From: CAZRAL01 sp964598005
GTDB taxonomy: Bacteria > Pseudomonadota > Gammaproteobacteria > Burkholderiales > Usitatibacteraceae
Assembly: GCA_964598005.1 (NCBI GenBank)
Contig: CAZRAL010000006.1
Coordinates: forward strand, 1-64,000
Direction: 5' to 3'
Length of the DNA: 64,000 bases
The translations under genes were made by a program, and so were the position numbers. The notes below the pieces were generated by a model, which ran no database searches, had not been told where the DNA came from, and worked only from the letters and a program-made list of their open reading frames with translations. This document shows, piece by piece, positions 62,675 to 64,000 of this stretch (positions within the stretch are counted from its first letter, which is position 1; every line of letters starts with the position of its first letter).

Positions 62675-63997
62675 TCACGCAGCCACCTTTTGCACCGCCG
62701 CCAGCGCGCGCGTCAGGTCTTCGATCAGATCGTCCGCATGCTCCAGCCCGACCGAAAGGCGAATGGTGCCTTCTGCAATGCCCGCAGCACGCAGCGCGTT
62801 GCTATCCATGCGAAAGTGCGTGGTGCTGGCCGGATGAATGACCAGTGATTTGGCATCGCCGATATTGGCTAGATGCGAAAACAGTACAAGCTTTTCAATA
62901 AACGCCTTGCCTGCAGCACGGCCGCCTTTAATATCGAAGGTAATCACCGCACTGCATCCATGGGGCAACAAGGTGCTGGCCAAGGCATGATCCGGGTGCG
63001 ATTCGAGTTCGGGATAACAAACCGACGCTACAGCAGCATGGTTGGAAAGAAACGCCACGATGCGGCGCGCATTATCGATGTGCCGCGGCATGCGCAGATG
63101 CAGGGTTTCCAGCCCCTGAAGAATCTGAAACGCGCTCATCGGCGCCATACACGCGCCAAAATCGCGCAACCCTTCGCGGCGCGCCCGCAAACTAAAGGCT
63201 GCGACTGTCGATTCCTCCGCCATCACCATGCCGTGAAAACCCTCGTAGGGTTGGGTCAGCGTCGCGAAACGGCCCGCACTGCTACTGTTTTTTTCAGCTG
63301 CCTGCCAATCGAAAGTGCCACCATCAATCAGCACACCGCCAATCACGACCCCATGTCCGGACAAAAACTTTGTCGCCGAATGTACCACCAGGTCAGCGCC
63401 TTGATCGAAGGGACGCGAGAGGTAAGGTGTGGTCAAGGTGGCATCGACCAGTAGGGGGAGATGATTTTCATGTGCCAGTGCAGCAATACGTGGAATATCA
63501 AGTACGTCGAGCCCGGGGTTACCCACCGTTTCACCGAAAAATAGGCGCGTATTCGGCTGTAGCGCCGCCCGCCATGCATCGATATCACGGGGATCGACAA
63601 AAGTCGTGTCTATGCCAAAGCGCGGCAAGGTATAACGCAAGAGATTATGCGAACCCCCATAAAGCGCACGCGATGCAACAATGTGCGACCCGGCTCCCAT
63701 CAGCGTCGCAATAACCAGATGCAACGCGGCCTGCCCACTGGCGGTGCCAATGGCTGCCACGCCTCCTTCCAGTGCGGCCATCCGTTCCTCAAAGACGGCA
63801 ACCGTCGGATTGGAAATGCGCGAGTAAACGTGCCCCGGCGTTTCCAGATTGAATAGCGATGCAGCGCTATCGGCATCGGTAAAAACAAACGATGCCGTTT
63901 GATAAATGGGAACTGCACGGGCTCCGGTAGCAAGATCGGCAGATTGTCCAGCGTGTACGGCTTGTGTATCGAAATGCGGAAAATGAGGTTTGGACAT
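62675..63997 (-). CDS. metY: O-acetylhomoserine sulfhydrylase family protein
   Basis: This Cys/Met metabolism PLP enzyme makes homocysteine from O-acetylhomoserine and sulfide. The PLP lysine is in VHSATKFLSGHGVVIGG (about residue 209). Other family features are DTQAVHAGQ, PIYQTASFVFTDADSAASLF, YSRISNPTVAVFEERMAALE, and LSVGLEHADDLIEDL at the end. At 440 residues it matches MetY (about 430), whereas MetZ is nearer 400. Betaproteobacteria usually carry metZ near purF. The start codon is three bases from the window edge, so its promoter is outside. Confidence 0.92.
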   Translation of the reverse strand: MSKPHFPHFDTQAVHAGQSADLATGARAVPIYQTASFVFTDADSAASLFNLETPGHVYSRISNPTVAVFEERMAALEGGVAAIGTASGQAALHLVIATLMGAGSHIVASRALYGGSHNLLRYTLPRFGIDTTFVDPRDIDAWRAALQPNTRLFFGETVGNPGLDVLDIPRIAALAHENHLPLLVDATLTTPYLSRPFDQGADLVVHSATKFLSGHGVVIGGVLIDGGTFDWQAAEKNSSSAGRFATLTQPYEGFHGMVMAEESTVAAFSLRARREGLRDFGACMAPMSAFQILQGLETLHLRMPRHIDNARRIVAFLSNHAAVASVCYPELESHPDHALASTLLPHGCSAVITFDIKGGRAAGKAFIEKLVLFSHLANIGDAKSLVIHPASTTHFRMDSNALRAAGIAEGTIRLSVGLEHADDLIEDLTRALAAVQKVAA

Positions 63998-64000
63998 AAA

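Noticed and set aside
1..64000. CRISPR arrays, integrated prophage or tRNA-associated islands
   Set aside because: No regularly spaced direct repeats, phage structural genes, integrase or tRNA genes could be seen.

Overview
The window looks like a betaproteobacterial chromosome of moderate GC. The main evidence is the minus-strand block leuC-leuD-leuB-asd-fimV-truA-trpF-trpB-trpA-accD, an arrangement typical of Betaproteobacteria (Burkholderiales/Nitrosomonadales). A class III type IV pilin, FimV, and a PutA lacking the DNA-binding domain fit the same group. I cannot name a genus. I saw no tRNA, rRNA, CRISPR array or intact transposase gene.

Layout. 1-3400: a gene tail, a small membrane protein, and a large winged-helix/coiled-coil/AsmA hybrid. 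3600-3877: a mobile-repeat element abutting the accD stop codon. 3877-15933: biosynthesis of tryptophan, leucine and the aspartate family, with truA and fimV. 16023-18679: a phosphoethanolamine-transferase-like membrane protein and pilA, which has a good sigma-54 promoter. 19140-24139: a signalling/motor module on one strand (PP2C phosphatase, FHA protein, metallo-beta-lactamase-fold phosphodiesterase, GAF-PilB/GspE ATPase). 24438-30037: cysM, a DEDDy exonuclease, a membrane protein with a spermidine-synthase-like domain, and a second sulfatase-fold transferase in one tight run. 30795-35467: a molybdenum cofactor cluster (moaA, DUF2461, fdhD, mobA, moeA), followed by an IS5-family transposase remnant. 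36440-46557: putA, maeB, ldcA, greB, sodB and a second spermidine-synthase-like membrane protein. 46656-54990: esterase, small membrane protein, DUF1993, hydrolase, HtrA protease, acetyltransferase, GyrI-like protein, glutathione transferase and an ATM1-type ABC transporter. 55401-60749: two large secreted repeat proteins (YVTN propeller and RCC1-like). 60964-63997: metY, an alpha/beta hydrolase and a frameshifted secreted protein.

The intergenic spaces are rich in small dispersed repeats. At least five kinds with inverted-repeat structure are visible. One family (terminus AGGAACCTCTGATTAAG) ends exactly on the stop codons of accD and maeB, and supplies the first coding sequence of ldcA. Another family, about 190 bp, occurs four times. 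The usual accD-folC-cvpA-purF continuation is missing, and the break coincides with one of these elements.

The strongest candidates for something undescribed are the AsmA/coiled-coil hybrid, the PP2C-FHA-phosphodiesterase-GAF/PilB module, and the pairing of two EptA-like transferases with type IV pilin and spermidine-synthase-like membrane proteins. All functional statements rest on motif recognition by eye; no database search was run.
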